Origin: Liolophura sinensis
Lineage: Eukaryota; Mollusca; Polyplacophora; Chitonida; Chitonidae
Direction of reading: 5' to 3'
DNA length: 64,000 nt
Assembly: GCF_032854445.1 (NCBI RefSeq)
Contig: NC_088306.1
Location: 25,515,764-25,579,763, forward strand
The position numbers and the translations under genes were made by a program. Positions within the stretch are counted from its first letter, which is position 1. The number at the start of each line of letters is the position of its first letter. Below the pieces are notes generated by a model. It worked only from the letters and a program-made list of their open reading frames with translations, had not been told where the DNA came from and ran no database searches. Shown one piece after another: positions 1-11,205 of the stretch.

Positions 1-1029
1 GACCAGTTTCGTTTCATTACATTTTGTTCTGCTCATGATAAGTGCGTCCTTCAGCCTGGTGAATGGATTGGCTAAGTTCTGCTACGTATCTCTAGAGCGG
101 CGTACCAACAGTCTCTTAGTGTCAACAGTATGTAAACTATTGTCGCAAAGATAAACTGTGTACAGACTTGAGTTACACCACTAGCCTATGTCTGTACTTC
201 CAGAGATGTATGTATACGGGTCTATGGCCTAAATACTGTTAATAAAGGAATTTGTGACGTGATACCGTAGCTTCAAGATTTTATCGTATGTATACCACTG
301 TCTCGGGAATGATTATCAGCACGAGTGTGTAACGCCCGTATTGAGCAAACTAATGACACAAAGGGATGGCACAGAATCAACGCTGATTGGCTGAAGGATT
401 AGAATCATGCGTGCATTTTCGCAATAATAAATGTACACAGTTTTAAGTGAAAACTTATACGAGACTTACAAACCACTTCCGGTGTAAGTGTGTTTCATTG
501 CGACTGTAATCCGTCAACATGGGTGGACTCCTGTATTAGTTCTCGTAAACCTATAGGCCTGTGTGTCTTCTTACAACCGAAATACAGTGAATACTTACTG
601 TCCTGTATTGAAGATGAAAATGACACCGCGGCCTTGTTAATATAAATTCATATACATAAATGTATGTATGAAATGTATAAAGTGTCTAAACCCCTTCGAA
701 GTATTTAATTTATTTGATCGATACGATTGTTTCCATAGTAACGAATGAGTTTCGTGTTTCGTGTGCACAACAAATCTATTGTTACGTAAATATACATAAA
801 AATACTGTTTCGGTCCCTTGGAGACAATATGTTGTTAACCACGCTAGTCTGGCCGTTGCGCAGGCTCACGTTCCTTGAAGATATTTCACCAACATATTAC
901 GCATACCCTCACGAAGCAAATGTGTACCGCATTGTACACATTTGTGTGTGTAGCCGATGATTTAAACGAGATGTGTATCACAGGTACACAAATGGTAAAC
1001 ATTAAATGTGTAGGTGTATAATTTATGTA

Positions 1030-1405
1030 TGCATGTGTGTTTGGGGTTTAGCGTCATACTTAACAATTTTTCAATCATATGACGACGAGGAGTAATTAGG
1101 TGTGCGTACATGAACATACACCGTGTCTTCTTGAGGCAGGGCGAGTCCATGCCGCCAAAGTGCTGCCGCCACTGAAGTATCATGCCAAAGACACAAGAAA
1201 GGACACCATACTCAGTCGCGTTATACTGACACCGGGCCAACCAGTCATATTTTTTTGCTCTAACCCCTCACTGCTGAGCGCCTGGTGAGACACCAACAAG
1301 TACAATTTTTAGTCTTTGGTAGGAGACGGCCTGGGTTTGTTCCCGGATCCCTCTATTTCGAGACGGGCACTCTAACCATTATGCCACCGTGGGCACTCTG
1401 TTTCC
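1030..1405 (-). repeat. Dispersed repeat family B, near full-length copy
   Basis: The copy starts near the motif CATACTTAACAATTTTTCA and ends with a tRNA-like head read on the minus strand. That head has an A-box-like TGGCATAATGGTTAGAG. The same body text (a TGTGTCTTCTTG..GGCAGG segment, then TATACTGACACCGGGCCAACC) recurs near 6.9, 10.6, 25.3, 53.5 and 57.8 kb. This looks like a tRNA-derived SINE or SINE-like family. The long open frames across it are incidental. Confidence 0.7.
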
Positions 1406-1423
1406 TGGAACCAATGATAATGA

Positions 1424-1446
1424 CCCCCCCCCCCCCCCCCCCCCCC
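1424..1446. repeat. Poly(C) homopolymer
   Basis: Uninterrupted run of 23 C residues directly after the tRNA-like end of the family B copy. Exact length may be affected by sequencing or assembly error. Confidence 0.9.
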
Positions 1447-2407
1447 GTCACAGAAGTGAAAAAATGACGACGTAAGTACGACGATAAACAAGAATTAAAA
1501 GAATAAATAAACACACGATAGGCACACCAGGAAATACACTTTCCAATCCTACCTCTAAAATTTATTGAGACTAATCTCCATTAACTGCTATTAAAGAAAG
1601 CGACAGAATAACAAAATATATACATATGTAAAGACATTTATTGTTACTTATTAAATTTCTTCACAAAGTTGAATGTATTTACATGCCTCATTGTGACGAT
1701 GGGGAGTTGGTCTATGTGTCTATCACAAATTGAGAATAACCCGCCGTTTATCCACTGTTTCATTCTACTTCAAATGAAAAATTTCCTCTCGAATAAAATA
1801 TTGCTGTTTATAAGTCACAAAGCGGTTCCACAGACATCCGTGAATTTCCAACACAAAGGAAACCTTCAAGGTCAACTTGTACGTGTTGCTCTCCATGATA
1901 AACATACATTCTACTTTTTGTTCGGACCACTGTGCTCTACTTTAAACTGGATGTTATCAATGATGTTATCAAATTAGTCCAGATGAATTAAGTCCAATTT
2001 CTTGCTGAATTTGCGCTTTCATTTAATATCTCAAAATCCCGTTGTTTTATAGCTTTGGTTAGGGATTTATCAGCTTGAATTTCAAGATGCTTTGGAATAG
2101 CGGACAGGCAGCCGTTGGTCACAAATCACCTGAGAGACATCTGGTGGGTAAAGAAGGCAAAATGGCGGTAATTGTCTCCCTTAGCGTTACGACGTCATCG
2201 TGGAAATATATATTCTATTATGGATCTCTAAGTGAGATAACAGGCAAACGACCAAAACAATGTGCGATAGTACAGGTGATTACGTATTGGTAGGATTTCG
2301 CGTTGTTATTAGCTTTTAACCAACCTTAAACCTTAAAATGCATGGCGCACCCAAATACTGACGTAATATTATACACTAGGCCTATTGGATGCAGCATAGC
2401 TTCCGGT

Positions 2408-5400
2408 CTATCGTGACGTATTGCCGCCATCCAGAGGTACAGCTGTACCCGTCATGTTATCAGCACCCGGGGAACACAGGAACCAGATGTAGTCTGTCAC
2501 CTGTAAATGACGAAGGTCAGTTGTCAAATTCTCGGTGCGTTCCGAGAATGCAGCGTTTTCAGTGAACAAGCCTTCAGACAAGTTATTGGTGGGCTGAGTG
2601 GGGAAACGTCGCTTTCAACATCTTTCAGTCACGCATTCTTGGAGCTGTCATGTTTCGAGATCTATACATATCAGTCAACTGAAAATATCTCTATGTGGAG
2701 AATCTCCAGATACTTTTCAAAAACAACTGTTATACAAAAAACATTCCAAATAAAACCCCCAAAGCTCTTTAGTCTTTATGCCCTAATCCTGACAGTTATT
2801 ACCAGATATTCACGCATGTAGCATTTTAACTCTGTCCATATTTTAACATGAATTCTTACTTGTGAAATCTCTGTCGCTTTTTTTGTAGGATGTCCTTCCC
2901 TTATAAATCTCTCCTACAACATGGAAATTAAAAGACCATAATAATAAACAATACCGTGCCATCTGAAAAGTTTTTCTTTTAATGGAGTATAACGTCACTT
3001 TCATATTATTTGTATAACACACGTTAACATTCTTCAGCATGGTGTCTCACAAATCCCCCATCATGATATGTTAACATCCATCAACATTCCGTCTCACAAT
3101 CATTCAACACCATGTCTCAACAACCATCAACATTCCGTCTCACAATCACTCAACACCACGTCTTAGCATCCATCAACATTCCGTCTCACAATCATTCAAC
3201 ACCATTTCTCAACATTCGTCAGCATTCCGTCTCACAATTATTTAACACCATGTCTCAAAATCCATCAGCATTCCATCTCACAATCATTCAACACCATGTC
3301 TCAGCATTCATCCACATTCCGCCTCACAATCATTCAACACCATGTCTCAGCATTCATCCACATTCCGCCTCACAATCATTCAACACCATGTCTCAGCATT
3401 CATCCACATTCCGCCTCACAATCATTCAACACCATGTCTCAGCATTCATCCACATTCCGCCTCACAATCATTCAACACCATGTCTCAACAACCATCAGCA
3501 TTCCGTCTCACAATCATTCAACACCACGTCCTAGTATCCATCAGCATTCCGTCTCACAATCATTCAACACCATGTCTCAACAACCATCAGCATTCCGTCT
3601 CACAATCATTCAACACCACGTCCTAGTATCCATCAACATTCCGTCTCACAATCATTCAACATCATGTCTCAAAATCCATCAGCATTCCGCCTCACAATCA
3701 TTCAACACCATGTCTCAGCATTCATCCACATTCCGCCTCACAATCATTCAACACCATGTCTCAGCATTCATCCACATTCCGTCTCACAATCATTCAACAC
3801 CATGTCTCAGCATTCATCCACATTCCGCCTCACAATCATTCAACACCATGTCTCAACATCCATCAACATTCCGTCTCACAATCATTCAACACCATGTCTC
3901 AGCATTCATCCACATTCCGCCTCACAATCATTCAACACCATGTCTCAACAACCATCAGCATTCCGTCTCACAATCATTCAACACCACGTCCTAGTATCCA
4001 TCAGCATTCCGTCTCACAATCATTCAACACCATGTCTCAACATCCATCAGCATTCCGTCTCACATTCATTCAACACCACGTCCTAGTATCCATCAACATT
4101 CCGTCTCACAATCATTCAACACCATGTCTCAACATTCATCAGCATTCCGTCTCACAATCATTCAACACCATGTCTCAACATCCATCAGCATTCCGTCTCA
4201 CATTCATTCAACACCATGTCTCAACATCTTTTAATATCGTTTGTCGACATTCTTCAGCAGCATCTCGTGACATTCCGCAACATTCCGTCTCAACACTCTT
4301 CAACATGTGATATCAGCACTTTTTTTCACTGATATCCCAGCATTCTTAAACATGTCTCAACTTCTTTCACCACGATATCTAGACATGTTTTACCATGATA
4401 TCACAGCGTTCTTAATCATGATGTCTCAACACACTTCAACATGATATCTTAACATCTTTTTACCATTATGTCTCAACATTTGACAAAGGTGTCTCAACTT
4501 CCTTTTAAGTAGAATCTCATCAAGATGAACGCAGGGTGCACGCAATCATTGGTTATGTGCATAGGATATTTGTATTAGGCTAGAATCGGGTTAATTACAG
4601 GAGTAGGCCTTTCACAAATTACTAAATGTTTTTCAGTTCAATAAAATCATGGCAAACTAGTAGGCCTATTCCTACATATCTTCAATCAAGCTTTCCAATC
4701 TCAAACCTTTGCTTCAGCCGCAGTTGTGTTCCACTTTTCAGCCAACACCACAAACTGTTTGTCCGTCACTGAAAAACAATATTCCTGAAATGGTAACAAC
4801 TAAAGGACTAAAGTGACGTCTTCACTGACGTTTACTAAATGCATCATGTCTGCTTTCCTCTGATCGTAAAACTGACCATGAGTTTGGGTTAATTACATGA
4901 CTTCATTCCACTTTTAAGCGAGCGTTGGCTCGATGGAAGCTTTTTTTCCAGCTATCTTAATTTATTGCTACTGATACTCCGTGAAATGAATTTTGTTTTG
5001 ACCCCAAAACGTTAATTGCTTATCACACATCAGATTTTCTACATTTCTTCTCTCATCCTAATTTAAATCTCACAATACTTAAATGATTCAGGAAGTGATA
5101 CCATTATTTTAAAGGATTACATTAGTAAACTTGAAAAGCCATCCCTACACTCAAGTTACACCACTGCCACCACTAGACAAGCTTGAATCTTTGGCGCCCG
5201 TGCGAGGCACGAAAGTTGTTTAAGCCTAAGGTCATTACCGATGTCCTCGCGCAGATCTATAATCAACATTCATCAATAAAATTGATTAGGGTGTCTGTTA
5301 AAATTATGTTGTGTTTTTATGTTTCCTGGTACAATGCACTTCATGCCTCACCACCGTGACCCCAATGACCCTGGCGTCGTTCAAGATTTCCGTGCAATAC

Positions 5401-8400
5401 TTGCTAGTGGTGGCGGTGATGTAAACTGATCGCTGACAACGACAACGGCGCATGCGTTGTACGGAGTACGGGATGATGTGTGGCCTTACTTGCTGTCACG
5501 CAGAATCCCGGACATACCGCGTTACACGTGACCCCGAACTCAGCGGCTTCCAAGGCCACGCCCTATAACATATCAGATAAATCTAAATATTTACACCTGT
5601 GCAAACCTACGCGACACAACACACTGTGACAAGAGATGTAGCCTACATATAAGTGGCACAACAGGATATTGTGCGAATAAAGCCTGGGTAAGTCTCAACC
5701 TTGCAGTTACGTAACATGTCAAATCAAGGTTCAAATCATAGCGAGGAGACGAAGTTATTGATAACAAAAACGAAACATTGCGCAACAGGACGTCGTTTGA
5801 ATAGGGACATTTCAATGTTTAAGCCCGAGGTGTTGGGTACTCCGTTAACTTACTGGATTTGACCCATCGGCTATAAAACACGTGTGTCTTTCTGATATCA
5901 TTGGAAACCGCTTACTACTTCTACTTCCATATATACATTTGTTGAGATGTACCATTATTATTAATAAATATTATTAATAAAACAGATCTTTGGAAATTTT
6001 GGATTTTGTTTCTACGGTTGACAACATGAACTGTGGATAACCTACCAATTATTAAGCCTGGGTAAATCTCAACCTTGTTGTTACATAACATGTCAAGATG
6101 TCATACTAGCTAAAGTTCAAATCATAGCGAGGAGACTAAGTTATGGATAAGAGGAACAGGTGATACGCTATCAGGCTATGGAAGCCGGTCCCGGCTAAGC
6201 CGGCTCTCGTTCTTTATATTCGTTGGTAAGTCCAGAAAACATGCGAAAGGGCGAAACAACGAAAGGAGGGGATGAAATTACGAAGCAAGAGGGCGAAAGT
6301 CTCTTTCGATCTTTTGCTTTCAAAAGTGCAAACAGAAGTGCGAAAGAGCGATGATTGCGGTCAACATTAAAATATGGATTAAGGCTTATTCATGCTTTCA
6401 CGATAGAACACCATAAAATTATCTTTCGATTTCATTTGACTGGTGTTTTCTTTTTAACCTGTACTCAAGAATATTTCACTTATACGATGGAGTATAGCAT
6501 TATAATGAGGGGAAACCGGGCAGAGCCCGGGGGAAACCCTCGACCATCCGCAGGTGAATTATCTTTCAAGTATCTGTCAATACCAATGAAAATACGTAAC
6601 AGATTTTTTAGATTACTCCTGTTGACATTATAAATCCCCAACCCAGATGCCTACCTTATTTCCCCACATCTATGCATATGTCCATGTGTACCTCTGGTGT
6701 TGGAGTTGCAAAAAAAATGTATGTATGTATGCATGTAGGTAGGTAGGTAGGTAGGTAGGTAGATATGTAGGTAGGTAGGTAGATATGTAGGTATGTAGGT
6801 AGGTAGATATGTAGGTATGTAGGTAGGTAGGTAGGTATGTGGGTGGGTGGTTGGGTGGGTAGGTAGGTAGGTAGGTAAGTAGGTATGTATGTATGTATGC
6901 TTTACGTCATACTTAACAATTTTTCAGCCATATGACAGCGAGAAGTCACTACAGGTTTGTGTACACATACTGTGTCTGCCATATCGCTCATGCAGCCAAT
7001 GTGCTGAAATGCTGAAGCAACATGCCGAAGACACCAGACATGATACCCCACCCGTTATACTGACACATGGCCTAACATTCCTGTTTCCTTGTTCTAACCT
7101 CTCAGTGCTGAGCGCAAAGCGATACACGGCAAGCACCATTTTTAAAGTGTTTGGTATGATCCTCCCCGACATCGAGGCGAACGCTCTAACCTTTCAGCCA
7201 CAGAAGCGGTCTTATTCAACCACGCGCCAAAACTCAAATACCACTGCAACCAATACAATACCAATGCAAATTTATAAACACCCGTACATTTTTGAGACTA
7301 AATTCATCTGTAGACAAACCTACCTTGGTAAGCCCAATTAAACCCGATTTGGCAGCGCTGTAGGGGGCCTTTCCAGGGGCGCTGATGAGTCCCATCTGTG
7401 ACGACATGTTGATGATGCGACCCCAACCTGTATTTAATATCGAGAAACCAGGGCCCACTTTCACAAAACTGTGTTACCATGTGTGATGAATTTCCAGGCG
7501 AGTTATTTGTTGATACGAAGGGTGTTATACGTCGTAATCTAGAATTTTTCACTTTATGGGTGGAAGAAAGGGGAGCGCCGGAAGTAAACTGCCCAACTCT
7601 ACTAGGCACTGGTACGTACAAGTACCTGACATACCTTCTGACAAAGCTCAGCCCAAGCAGCCAGAGCTAGTTTCGAACACGCGACCTCTTTGTTGAAAGC
7701 TCCTGACAAGGACAGCATCAACGACCTTTAACTATATCTCACAAACAAGCCTAACACACGACATGAAGTTTATGAAAATCAAATGGGCTCAGCCAGAGAA
7801 ACGGTACAAGCAAAAACATTAAAAATCCATGCGTCGACACAGAAATTCGTATATCAGCCGTCATGAAAAATGGACGTTCCAGGTTAATAATCGCTGAGTC
7901 AATTCCGAAAACGATATTTAACGCAAATCACCAAAGAACTACAAAAAAAAGCATATGAAGTTCAAAAATAGGAGGGAATCGTGTAAAGAGAAGGGGTCCA
8001 CAGTTTCCAGTGATGTTGGAAAGACGTAAAGGCATGTTATAGACAAATGAGTGAAATAAGTATTTAAACCATGTATCGGTCTAGAATATAAATAGTTGTA
8101 ACACACCGTGCCTTGCCGCGATGACTTCAGATGATTCTGATAGACAACCTGCGCTGACCGCCAAGCGAGGAAGTTACAACTTCCTCTTTTAAAGTCTTAG
8201 GTGTGACTCGATCAAGGATTGACCCTGGACCTACCGCTCCCGAAGCGGACGCTCTACCAACTGTGCTATCCGGGCCGGTGTGGCAGACTCAGTGCCCACC
8301 GGAGTGACGTCCCAAAGTTCCGGAAGTTGCGACCAACGTCAGAATGAATCAATCACTGGCAAATGGAACCACACGTCAGTGGCCACTACCTGCTCCAGCT

Positions 8401-11205
8401 GCCACCGGGAAGAGAATGGAACGCACAGCTAATGAAAACGAACCTGAAGGTCATAAAACCCATCAGCCTCGGCATCATTATTTTAATTAAAACTTTATAA
8501 AGTTTTTGTTTCCAGACAATTAATTTACAGAAGACAAGGTAACACGACAGAGTATGAGATTTTGTTGGGATTAAAAAATCGAACCTTTGCGTTTCATGGC
8601 AGATAAGAAATGTTTGATGAGGTGAAATGGTGCCGACAAGCAGACGCCGATCATCTCGTCCCACTTCACATCCGGGAACTCTTCCACAGGACACACGTGT
8701 TGGATACCTACAAGTAAGTATACGCCTATCTGTAGCCCCAGACAACTGATTCCCAGTTGATTATATTGGCTGACTGACTGACTGACTGATTCATTCATTC
8801 ATTCCTCCATTGGCATTTAACGCCCTGGTCTATGGCCTGAAAGTCGCAGCGAGTAAGGGGAAGTTGCGAGTGAATTCTGCATGTAAAATAAAACTTTTTT
8901 AGAAAGGAAAATTTCTTGATTTGAGAGGAAGGCTTGACGGTCTTTATACTTCGTTCGCAATCCAGCGGATGGTTGTAGGGTTGTAGGGTTGTAGGGTTCT
9001 CTCAGGCTCAGGTTTCCTCCAACTATAATGCCGGCTATCGTCGTATAAGTGAATTACATTTGAATAGGGAGTGAAAATAGAATCAAACCAAATCGGTTGT
9101 AACAATATTTCTCCTCTGTATAGCACAGTATCTAAATCTTTGAGTGACGGAAACCGGGTTGATTTGAGGGAAAACTAACGCACTTGGTCAAGTTAACTCT
9201 TGACGTGATCAACCTGATCATGTCAACCACATCCGGATTAAGTGTACGATTTTATTTATTTATTTATTGATTTGACTGGTGTTTTACGCCGTACTCAAGA
9301 ATATTTCACTTATACCACGCCTCCCAGCATTATGGTGGGAGGAAACCGGGCAGATCCCGGGGGATCATCCGCAGGCTGCTGACAGACCATCACACGTACG
9401 ACCGGAGAGTATAATGATTATAACTAATATATTTCGTTGATTACAGTGGATAATAACAAAGATTGATTGATTTATTGACTGTTGCATAACGCCGTGCTGA
9501 AGAATTTTTCACTGATATGACGGCAGTCAGGGTTGAGGAAACTGGAGTGCCCGGCGAAAAACACCCACCTTCTGTAGCTAGGTGGGCCAGGACAGAAGGA
9601 GTGTAAGTCAGAGGTCACGGGTTTACTCCGGGTTCAGTTGGTTGGTTTTTCTTTGGGTTCAGCATTGTGGTTTACTCCGGGTTCAGTTGGGTGGTTTACC
9701 CAAGGGTCCAGCTGGGTGGTTGACTCTGGGTCCAACTGGGTGGCTTACTCCAGGTTCAACTGGGTGGTTTACTCCGGGTCCAACTGGGTGGTTTACTCCG
9801 GGTCCAGCTGGATGGTTTACTCCGGGTTCAACTGGGTGGTTTACTCTGGGTTCAACTGGGTGGTTTACTCCGGGTCCAGCTGAGTGGTACACTCCAGGTC
9901 CAGCTGGCTGGTTTACTTCGGGTTCAGCTTTGTGGTTTACTCCAGGTCCAGCTGGGTGGTTTACTCCTGGTTCAACTGTGTGGCTTACTCCGGGTCCAGC
10001 TTGGCGGTTTACTCCGGGTTCAGCTAGGTGGTTTTCTCCATCCATATAGGAGTTGGACCGCGCTGATTAATGTACAGTATTCCTTTATACGATGTTAAAA
10101 AGGGGGGCGGGTCTTGGTTGATGGCTTACAGGCGTTTGCGGGTTTAAACCCGGCCTTGGACAGGGAATGTGTAGATTTCCTTCTCTCACTGTTCGTAGGG
10201 CCTTCGTGACAACAAGCGGTCGACGACGCTCCTGCGTGGGCTTACAACTATACGTCACATGTAGGAAAGTTCGCCAGTAGCTTGCCAAAGGTCTGTGGTT
10301 TAACCCGGGCACAACGGTTTCCTTCGTTGATAAAACTAACCGCCTTTGTATATGTAACTGAAACATTCTTGAGGATGGCGTTCAACAACAATAAAATAAA
10401 CACAGCGTTAAAGTATCACACATACATGTACACACCGGCATTATTAATGAGTACATCTACACCATCGGGGTAAACCGCGTCTACATTTTGACAGAAGGCA
10501 TGAATTGACGACTTCTCTGTGAGATCGACTGGTATGAAAATGACTTTTCCCGGTAACCTGTAAAGGATTGGTTGATAAGGATTCATTAATTCATCACTTT
10601 AAAAATTGTACTTGTTTCTGCCTTGCTCAGCGCTCAACAGTCAGATGTTAGAGCAAGAAAACATGACTGGTAGGCCCGGTGTCAGTATAATGTGACTCGG
10701 TGGGGTATCATGTCTGGTGCCTTCAGCATGATACTTCAGTGCAGGAAGCACTTTGGCAACATAGAATAGTCCTGCCACAAGAAGGCATAGTATATATACA
10801 CACATAACGGCCCCCTTTCGTCACGACTGAAAAATTGACGACGTAAAAAAAAACCCAAAATTTATTTATTCATCAATGGATCAACGCTTCCATACATTTA
10901 GTGAATTCCAACTTTTGTTAAATTTTATTGATTCGCTTGTAAAAAATATTAAAGCATGAATTGACATCTCCTGTCGAGCTGATCGATGAATTTATTAAGT
11001 CCAATTATTTTATGAACTCCAGAGAAACAACTGATTTGTAGTCCTATCAATCATACTTGCTCATATCCGATAGAACGTTGTCAATAACGCTTTGTTCAGC
11101 AATTCCCGTAACGATGACGTCACAGCCTCGATTTAGAAACATTTTCGCCGTAGCCAATCCAATCCCACTGGTCGATCCAGTGACCAGAACAGTCTTTCCC
11201 TCCAT
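2408..11205 (-). CDS. Short-chain dehydrogenase/reductase, D-3-hydroxybutyrate dehydrogenase-like, 8 exons
   Basis: Predicted NAD(P)-dependent oxidoreductase of the classical SDR family, closest by eye to D-3-hydroxybutyrate dehydrogenases (ketone-body/hydroxybutyrate oxidation). Coding exons on the minus strand are 11205-11057, 10557-10436, 8707-8585, 7427-7324, 5562-5490, 4768-4707, 2913-2860 and 2500-2408. All introns are GT/AG; 780 nt give 259 residues, the usual SDR size. The start is the Met of MEGKTVLVTG; an upstream in-frame Met would add 23 non-family residues and spans a possible splice acceptor. Visible motifs are the TGxxxGxG cofactor loop (T9-G16), NNAG (88-91), catalytic S141, Y154 and K158 (YSAAK), and the terminal TGTAVPLDGG. 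Compared with the bacterial enzyme, Q93, S141, K151, Y154 and Q195 are kept, but the tetrad Asn is C113, the substrate His is M143 and the Trp is F186. It may therefore be a divergent paralogue with another substrate. Introns hold 46-bp and 24-bp minisatellites and SINEs. Confidence 0.9.
3073..4235. repeat. 46-bp minisatellite, about 25 copies, in dehydrogenase intron 6
   Basis: Units of the type CAACACCATGTCTCAGCATT..CCACATTCCGCCTCACAATCATT repeat every 46 bp. Variants alternate between AGCATTCATCCAC, AACATCCATCAGC and a CACGTCCTAGTATCC form. Degenerate units continue to about 4500. Because 46 is not a multiple of three, each unit shifts frame, and stop-free stretches appear in several frames at once. 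The array lies in the intron between exons 4768-4707 and 2913-2860. Confidence 0.95.
5678..6149. repeat. Pair of ~90-bp direct repeats about 375 bp apart
   Basis: The segment beginning AAGCCTGGGTAAGTCTCAACC at 5678-5766 recurs, diverged, at 6053-6149. It carries a small insertion but the same CAAATCATAGCGAGGAGAC end. The pair lies in dehydrogenase intron 4. It could be a local duplication or the ends of a decayed element. Confidence 0.7.
6238..6352. repeat. CGAAAG-block repeat, partly fold-back
   Basis: Short blocks start with CGAAAG/CGAAAC/CGAAGC (GCGAAAGGGCGAAACAACGAAAGG) and are followed by inverted CTTTCG and TGCTTTC motifs, then TGCGAAAGAGCG. The layout resembles the CGAGATT blocks at 39.5-40.0 kb, but the core word is different. 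It sits in dehydrogenase intron 4. Confidence 0.6.
6436..6560 (-). repeat. SINE family A fragment
   Basis: Contains TGGTGTTTTCTTTTTAACCTGTACTCAAGAATATTTCACTTATACGA and GGGAAACCGGGCAGAGCCCGGGGGAAACCC, the conserved core of family A. The tRNA-like head is missing. Orientation is set by the full copy at 19408-19670. Confidence 0.85.
6716..7200. repeat. (GGTA)n microsatellite followed by family B copy
   Basis: About 180 bp of GTAG/GTAT tetranucleotide repeat (6716-6898) abut a family B copy. That copy begins TTTACGTCATACTTAACAATTTTTCAG and runs to about 7200, where the tRNA-like head degenerates. The family B copy is in minus orientation. It lies in dehydrogenase intron 4, upstream of exon 7427-7324 in window coordinates. 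Confidence 0.85.
8155..8280 (-). repeat. tRNA-like head of family B
   Basis: Read on the minus strand this carries an A-box-like TAGCACAGTTGGTAGAGCG and a B-box-like GGGTCAATCC, followed by the GTCACACCTAAGACTTTAAAAG linker. It is a truncated family B copy, not a functional tRNA gene. The same head recurs at 25.5 kb. Confidence 0.75.
8762..8806. repeat. (GACT)n/(ATTC)n microsatellite
   Basis: GACTGACTGACTGACTGATTCATTCATTCATTCC lies just beyond the acceptor of dehydrogenase exon 3. Confidence 0.85.
8971..8997. repeat. Short (GGTTGTAG)n repeat
   Basis: Three and a half copies of an 8-mer. It is superficially telomere-like, but short and internal. Confidence 0.8.
9246..9410 (-). repeat. SINE family A, partial
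   Basis: ATTTATTTATT tail on the left, then GGTGTTTTACGCCGTACTCAAG and GGTGGGAGGAAACCGGGCAG. It breaks off in CACGTACGACCGGAGAG before the tRNA-like head. A second, more diverged related piece follows at about 9466-9560. Confidence 0.85.
9625..10040. repeat. 24-bp minisatellite, about 17 copies, in dehydrogenase intron 2
   Basis: The unit CCAGCTGGGTGGTTTACTCCGGGT and TTCAACTGGGTGG variants repeat every 24 bp. A 24-bp unit keeps frame and has no stops, so both strands look coding (an octapeptide like GWFTPGPA one way, NHPVEPGV the other). There is no start context, splice evidence or homology for a protein. Confidence 0.95.
10630..10850 (+). repeat. Family B copy, headless
   Basis: Reverse orientation of the 1030-1405 copy: GGCCCGGTGTCAGTATAATG, then GCATGATACTTCAGTG, CTGCCACAAGAAGGCA and finally GACTGAAAAATTGACGACGTA. 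It lies in dehydrogenase intron 1. Confidence 0.8.

Larger units (their letters stand above)
1..2407. other. Non-coding flank downstream of the dehydrogenase gene
   Basis: No exon with convincing similarity was found here on either strand. The stretch is AT-rich. It holds one near-full copy of dispersed repeat family B (about 1030-1405) and a 23-nt C homopolymer at 1424-1446. The part next to 2408 should contain the 3' UTR of the minus-strand dehydrogenase gene. Minus-strand AATAAA hexamers occur (for example near 1560 and 1630), but no poly(A) site can be chosen from sequence alone. Confidence 0.5.

Noticed and set aside
3112-4310. Repetitive His/Ser/Thr-rich apparent proteins of up to 232 residues
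   Set aside because: These are read-through of the 46-bp minisatellite, in which every unit shifts frame. No splice or homology support, and the region lies in the dehydrogenase intron.
8155-8280. Possible tRNA gene (A- and B-box-like sequences), also at 19408 and 25.55 kb
   Set aside because: The tRNA-like parts are linked to repeated bodies found at many places and lack a convincing cloverleaf. They are SINE heads.
8971-8997. Interstitial telomere-like repeat
   Set aside because: Only about three copies of an 8-mer that is not the metazoan TTAGGG repeat.
9582-10049. Gly/Trp/Pro-rich protein on the plus strand and Pro/Val/Asn-rich protein on the minus strand
   Set aside because: Both are translations of the same 24-bp repeat, and neither has independent support.
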